In this document: positions 58,643 through 64,000 of the stretch, piece by piece
Numbering within the stretch: the stretch's first letter is position 1
How the letters are laid out: the number at the start of each line of letters is the position of its first letter
Assembly: GCA_030435675.1 (NCBI GenBank)
Contig: CM059621.1
Location: forward strand, 16,864,001 to 16,928,000
DNA from: Steinernema hermaphroditum
Taxonomy: Eukaryota; Nematoda; Chromadorea; Rhabditida; Steinernematidae
Reading direction: 5' to 3'
DNA length: 64,000 nucleotides
Notes under the pieces: generated by a model
Seen by the model: only the letters and a program-made list of their open reading frames with translations
Databases searched by the model: none
What the model was told of the DNA's origin: nothing
Program-made: the position numbers and the translations under genes

Positions 58643-60830
58643 CTAGAGGGAGCAGTAGGACGTCCATTTTCGGTCGCATTCGAGCTTGACGTTGACGACG
58701 GAGAGGGTGGCGCTGTCGATCTTCAGTATTCTTCGGCTCGCGATCGAGTATTTCAGCGTGTTCAAGCCGCTCACTCGATCTCGTCGTCTGGCCATCTGAA
58801 ACGAGCGAGTCACTGATGGGTTACGTCTAGATTGGAACTGTCTAGCAAGATGTCTACAATGTAAATGACTGCACGATTTTCACAGACAGACCATTCTAGG
58901 TAGTCTAGACTTTAGATGTCTATTGATGTGCGCTATCGTCTGCGAAGTGCTCTGTCTAGACTCCAGACAGATCTCCATCTAAGCCGCCTAGACATCACAC
59001 AAAGAGAGTTGTAGCGCCAGTAGGCTCCAAGTGGTCTGCACATGACCCTAACAAGCGTGTCTGTTTTAAGAAAGATAACGAAGATATTTCACAGAGAGCA
59101 CAACTAACGTCCAGCCGTCAGAACTTCGACTTACCGCCTTCTGATTGCCGACTACGGCATAATCTCTTTTCCGCTCCTTCGAGTGCACGTGCCTGAAAGT
59201 GTTCGTCCTGTCGGTTTCCAAGTTTGTAGGCCTGAGAATCTTCTCTGCCAGTCCAGCTTCCCTAAAGTATCGTTCTTTACAAAACGATGGCAAAGACGGA
59301 AGCCCTACTTCAGCCTCAGATAGAATTCGTCGTCTTCCATACCCCAGCCCCAGTACTTGTTGGACATTCCATTGACTCGCTTGAAGTCGGCCATCGTGAG
59401 CATGAGAATCCCTCCTAAACAACAGATTTTCACGAATGAACTCAGCGGAGAGCTAACCAATGAACTTCGGGTAGTCGTACCGCTTGATGGGGTGATACTT
59501 TCCGGCAGAGATGTGCCTCACATTCCCCTCCCCCGGCCATCGGTAGCTGATCTTCTTGTTCAGCGGGATCAGATCGACATCGTGCATCGCCATGAAGTCG
59601 CAGCCGAGTCGGTCGGCTTCGTACCATCCGACGTTGACGAGTGAGGCGCGGTTAAAACGGTAGGCGTCCGTTTGATTCATCACCACGAAGCGGTGCTCAA
59701 CGTGCTGTTCTTCTAGAAATTGGTGGAGATGCGGCGCCAGTTCTTGGAGTTCGGGCCATCGATTGCGGTATGGAATGACGACACAGAGACGGTGGCCGCG
59801 TGGCTCGATGATCTGCTGCCTGAGAGTGAATGTGGTAAGTGTAGTACATAGCCCGGAAAATACGGAAATACTGTGAACAACGATATATAACGCCAAAAAA
59901 ACAAGCATTAATCATATGGCAAAGCGTCTGACCTTTCTAGCACCGTGTAAAACCTGACAATTGTAACATAGTTAAACTCGCTACGAGGAAGAATTAAGAG
60001 GGCAAAAAAAAACAACAAGAAAAGGGTTCGAAACAACACTGGAATGATAGCGCGATAAATATTGCGATAGTTCTCAAGATCAGTTCGAAAAATCAAAAAC
60101 GAACGCGTTTTTGACGAATTCGACCACTTAGAAATACGTCCAAATCTGAATAAGATTTATCTCAGCTGCTCAAGTTGGATTCAATCCTAGGAGCCATAAC
60201 TAAGGCGCTCTTTTTAAGTTGATGACTGGGTAAACTGTTCACGCTCTAGCGATCTAAAATCATCAAGATATCATTTTCGAAACATTGAAACATTGACTAT
60301 TCTAGATGATTTACTAGCATAATAGATCGATTGCGGCATAATTTGGGGTAAATAAAATGAATAAATACTGCATTATCCAAGAAAGTGTTCCCAGCAGTGA
60401 CTGTAACATCAAGACTCTACAGTTTTTGAATCTATAACAAAGATACCGCACCTAGGACTGAATGCTTTGAATGCTCCAGTAACCTGAAACTATCAATGAC
60501 TGAATGATCAGGTCACAACAATCATCACTGGTTTTGGTGGATCAGGAACGTAATCGACGGTTTAAGGCTAAATGATTATAAAAGAGGACCATTTTCAACA
60601 GAATACGCTGCTCAACATCGTGAATACGCACTGTATCGGATGCACTGGTCTCGGATACTTACTGAAGCCCCATTTCCCGAACAAAGACAATAAAAAGCGA
60701 ACCTGTTGAAAGCGATCTCGTCGGTCAGCGCGTACCACATCAGCGACAAGACGGCGGCCATGGAGACCAGCGTGATCCCGGCATATTTGAGAAGTCGAAG
60801 CCGCGGCAGACGACGGAAGCGCCACCGCAT
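58643..60830 (-). CDS. sqv-3: Xylosylprotein beta-1,4-galactosyltransferase (B4GALT7)
   Basis: Five exons: 60830-60703, 59819-59458, 59414-59309, 59261-59135, 58795-58643; 291 residues. The enzyme adds the first galactose of the glycosaminoglycan linker in the Golgi. Exon 1 gives a short basic tail and signal anchor (YAGITLVSMAAVLSLMWYAL). The catalytic domain has LCVVIPYRNRWPEL, FNRASLVNVGW, the metal-binding DVD motif (MHDVDLIPLN), and GMSNKYWGWGMEDDEFYLR with the acceptor-site WGWG. The last exon, SGLNTLKYSIASR to VNVKLECD, matches the B4GALT7-specific C-terminus rather than other B4GALTs. The 883-bp first intron contains no other gene that I can see. Orthology to C. elegans sqv-3 is an inference from family membership. 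Confidence 0.93.
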
Positions 60831-61777
60831 CGATCTTCTCGGCCTGAAAGCTGGCAGATGAAAGGGACGACAAGTGCACGGATGCGACGCGCTGAACGTT
60901 TTTTTTTTCGGTGTCGGCGATTCACGAAGTCGATCTTCTTATCGGAAGAAGAAATCGCCGACGAGGCGAAGACATGCAAATCATGTTAAAAAAGTTGGAG
61001 ATCTGGGTCAGCGGGTCCCGCAGCGAAGCGCCTTTCGGAAGAGGACGGGTGGTCGCATTGGAGGGAGAGGAAAGTTTCCGAATCAGTCTTCAGGGATTAC
61101 TGTAACTTACAAGATGAGGCAATAAGACAAAAACGGCGACGGAATATGAATAAGTATATGTCTCGCAGTTGAACCTAGAATACTGTCTTAAGCTTGTGGA
61201 TACGGTAGTCACACTTTATGACGCTGGATATGCCTCTCTACCAATACATCCACGTGGATTTCTTTCTACTCTACAGTTCCTTTTCAACCGGGGACCGTGA
61301 CGAAAATTAGGGTGTTACAGCGACCCTAACGAGTCCAGACTTGACTTGTTCCAGTAGTTTCAGGCTGGCCACGATTTCCTGCTGGGCCCTGGGGTCTAGC
61401 AGATCCCTTCTTCTCGTTCTCTCCAGGGAGTTCCTCTGCCACGCTGGCCCTCTTGTCCGGAGACGTCAGGCTGACTAACCGGTATACGGTATACGGTGCA
61501 GCCGTTGCCCATCTCTGACTACTGCTACATTCTCTTTTATCACTGTACTTTATTCAAAAACTTTCATCCGAAAATTCTGGATTTCTATACAGTGACATGT
61601 CGCTCGACAGCTTAAGAAGTGACGTGAGCTCTTTGTTAAGATGAACCCAGAAATGCAGATGCATAGAAGCAAAAGTGGTAGCTGCGGTACCATCACCTCT
61701 CTGATCAAATTTCACTGGGGTTGCCCTGAGTCCAAATCCGACACGAAACAGACCCTAGAGCACCTGATGCACATCTG
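60831..61777. other. Intergenic
   Basis: 5' flank of the galactosyltransferase gene and upstream region of the F-box-like gene. TACGGTA motifs occur near 61202 and 61485-61495 (ACGGTATACGGT). No gene called. Confidence 0.45.
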
Positions 61778-62752
61778 ATGTGTGATGTGATTTCAAAAGC
61801 CAATGCGCAGCAGCCTAAGCTTCCAGAGCATTCAACTTCCGATCCAGCCATGGAATCTCTTCCTTCGGAATTCATCGATTCCCTGCTGTTCATTTTGGAC
61901 TGTAGAGCACTATTTTGCCTTGCCCGATCCCTAAAGAACAGCGTGTGGAGAGGATTCGCAGAAGTCCACGAGCGGGAACGTAACTACTACTCCATCGATC
62001 TTTGGATGGCAGAAGAAACGGTTTATTGTGGTTTTTCTTTGAACTATCCACAGCGCGGATACGTGGACGTAGGAGTGCTCCAAAACATTCAGTGTCGATT
62101 TCTTCATTTTAGTGGTCTCTGTGATTGTGGACGCGATCGACGTCCCGATGATCAGTTTCTTCTCAAGTTCGGGCAAGAAGAGATGCCGCAACTCGAGAAA
62201 CTCATTCTTCGACACTTCTCGTTTGGAATGGACTTGCTCCGGTCTTGAAACGCTAAGCTTCAAGAGTCGCTTCTGAACGCCCTCCACAAAAGAGTCTACT
62301 TCAATAACATTGAAATATAAAAAAAGTGCGCCCTTGCCGAATCGTTCGTCAAGGACCAAATCGAGAATAGCCGAACCCTCAGCCACATCGGCTTGTTTGG
62401 GGAATGGGGACCCTCCGTTCTTCAGCACGTCAGAAACTTCTGCTTCCGAACGGGAAAGGGAAGGACGTTAGCTGGTAGTTTCAGACTGAATAGGAAATTC
62501 TTCGACGAGTTCATGGACTTCTGGAGACGAAACGACGATTTATCATGTGGCATACGGTATTGTTACACACCCGGCGACCAGAAGTACTTTGAAAGAATAA
62601 TGAAGAAGGACAGAAAAGGAGAAGGTCAGTACTTTCTCGCTGACGAGTCGCGAGAAACTGTGGTCCACTATATTGGACGGCCTAATGAGCAAAGATCCTG
62701 CCTTACAATTGTCGTCCCCGTCAAGTCTCCACGGCTCGCAGGTTCCGATTAA
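61778..62752 (+). CDS. F-box-like protein, probably two exons
   Basis: The first open block (61778-62248) contains MESLPSEFIDSLLFILDCRA, which has the F-box start pattern (LP..FI..LL..LD...L..L), then a charged alpha-helical region. The second block, from about 62380 to 62752, reads GEWGPSVLQHVRNFCFRTGK to CLTIVVPVKSPRLAGSD. The two are in different frames with stops in between, so an intron of about 130-150 bp, or a frameshift, must separate them. F-box proteins bind Skp1 and recruit substrates for ubiquitylation; nematodes have very large rapidly evolving families. The upstream ATG at 61778 may be used, but 61850 sits directly before the F-box. Identification rests on pattern only. Confidence 0.45.
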
Positions 62753-62921
62753 AGTGCTGTGGCATTTTATAAAGGTGGATCTTCACCGTACAGGCCCAGC
62801 TACAAAGAGTGTTTTTGCGCTGGGAGGTGTTTCTTCCAAAGGTATTCCTATTCCTTGCCAGACTGTCTTAATTTTCCTTAGACGTCTGTTTTAGAGTTTC
62901 CGAACGACTTGGTCAACGTAA

Positions 62922-63119
62922 ATGTCTATGATACATATTAAAGAGGTTTCCTTAGAGCATATTAATAACGAAACTCTCCATGACCTACTCTCCATTCTAG
63001 ACGTCTGCTCTGTTCAGATCGGTCGTTCTCAACCTCCAAGACAGACGTCTAGAGGATCGCTATCAGATAGCTTGGCTGGAAGAAGAATTGGGGGAGGACA
63101 CGGTAAAATAGACAGGTTT
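62922..63119 (+). pseudogene. Degenerate F-box-like fragment
   Basis: One frame reads LEHINNETLHDLLSILDVCS; a second, shifted frame continues LFRSVVLNLQDRRLEDRYQI and WLEEELGEDTVK before TAG. The order echoes the neighbouring F-box-like gene (LLFILDCRALFCLARSL and LWMAEETVY). A frameshift between the halves suggests a decayed tandem copy, unless CTCCATTCTAG at 62990-63000 is a real acceptor. Confidence 0.35.
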
Positions 63120-64000
63120 TCCGACTGGTTAACATACGAGACCGAACTGTCTATATCACCGTTTTCAGCCGACAAAGGCCGCTCTTGTAAATTCATTCCT
63201 CTGCTCAGCCCTCAAAGACACTCTAATATCCTTCCAATTCCACACGGCGCATCTCCTCCGAAAACGAAAGTTCCCCAGGGTCGGTTCGGGCGATCTTGTT
63301 TGTTTGCGGTGCGTCGCTCCCAATTTAAATTTGGCGCAGAACCGCAGAAACCCTTTTCGACACCCGGTTTTTGTTTTACTACACGACGATGAATCGTTAA
63401 TCGTCTCAATGTTCAAGGTTAATTTACTATAGCTTTTTGCTCCCCCCCCTCTCGCCACCACAAAGCGTAGCGGAACCGGTCCGTCTCCGTCCTCGCAGCG
63501 GTCGCCGCAGCTTCGACGATTCCGAATGCCAAAGGCCGGCGCCGAAAAAAACAATAGAGACCGTTCGTCGATTGCACTTTTGTGGTACACATAAATGAGC
63601 CTTTGGGTGCTCAGCTGGGTTCGGATCGCCCCCTAGGTGGGAGGATAACCTGTTCGACGCACGATCATCGAGATCCGTCCGGTGGAAGGTGACGGAAAAA
63701 CAGTTGAATGGGTCGGGGGGTGGAGGCGGAACCGGAACTTGGCTAGATGGGATTGGGTTCGGGTCGATTCGTCTTGCAGAACTCAAATTCATAAATCACT
63801 CTTTTTGTGTTTATGATTGATCGGGAGGCTGTGTGCTAATAAGGTTCTTGAATGGGTGTCATGTGACAGAGGTGAAGGGAGACGTTTCTAGCGACCGGGT
63901 GTGATCTTATCTTTTAATTGACCCATAGGTCAGGAAGAAGTCATGCATTAGACGGATGTGAAAGGGACAAGATAGGGACAGACGCAGTGGGAACGTAATT
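63120..64000. other. Right end of window, no gene called
   Basis: Open frames exist on the minus strand at 63165-63792 but overlap each other, use Arg/Ser/Pro-rich shadow codons and lack conserved motifs. No repeat recognised. Confidence 0.4.

Noticed and set aside
61931..62428. 165-residue minus-strand ORF across the F-box-like gene
   Set aside because: The plus strand carries the F-box pattern; the antisense frame has no recognisable domain.
1..64000. CRISPR arrays, bacterial operons, prophage or viral genes
   Set aside because: Introns, eukaryotic tRNA promoters and animal gene families show this is nuclear animal DNA; no regular spacer-repeat array or viral gene was seen.

Overview
The window reads as nuclear DNA of a nematode. 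The genes are split by short introns, mostly 30-60 bp, with pyrimidine-rich TTTCAG or TTTTAG acceptors. Several start codons lie directly behind a lone acceptor-like TTTCAG, as expected for spliced-leader addition. The gene set is animal and nematode-like: an ALG-1-type Argonaute, a TPR-less SGT1, two ATG16 genes, a TWK-type two-pore potassium channel, a nanos-type zinc-finger protein, an astacin, a serpentine receptor and F-box-like genes. No species assignment is possible from the sequence alone. All gene models below were assembled by reading exons and splice phases by eye.

Layout. 0-6 kb: astacin protease (-), then a convergent pair of SGT1 copy A (+) and an orphan gene called X here (copy A, -). 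6-13 kb: a TSP1-domain membrane protein, an A20/AN1 zinc-finger protein and N-myristoyltransferase (all +). 14-24 kb: an insulysin-type M16 protease (+), a decayed NMT fragment, a small coiled-coil protein (-), tRNA-Thr, a lysine-rich exon-repeat protein (+) and a serpentine receptor (-). 24-37 kb is mostly noncoding: a foldback element with a tRNA-like centre, tRNA-Asp, ATG16 copy A (-), tRNA-Lys, tRNA-Arg and two GC-rich islands. 37-50 kb: Argonaute (+), K2P channel (-), nanos-like (+), a small protein faintly like the eIF3d N-terminus (+), SGT1 copy C (-) and a DEP-domain protein (-). 50-64 kb: X copy B (+) with SGT1 copy B (-), orphan exons, a broken muscle-type Ig fragment, a small orphan, ATG16 copy B (+), xylosylprotein beta-1,4-galactosyltransferase (-) and F-box-like genes.

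The dominant theme is inverted segmental duplication. A roughly 1.9-kb SGT1/X block at 3.93-5.83 kb reappears in reverse at 50.65-52.56 kb. ATG16 at 28.2-31.3 kb (-) has an inverted partner at 55.4-58.5 kb (+) with the same nine-exon, same-phase structure. The ATG16 WD40 halves are almost identical through exons and part of an intron, while the coiled-coil halves have diverged, which suggests gene conversion or selection. Smaller copied pieces (NMT last exon, astacin fragment, Ig fragment) show that the locus duplicates and decays repeatedly. The genes do not form one pathway: ATG16 belongs to autophagy, Argonaute and nanos to RNA-level regulation, and SGT1 and the zinc-finger protein to protein quality control.
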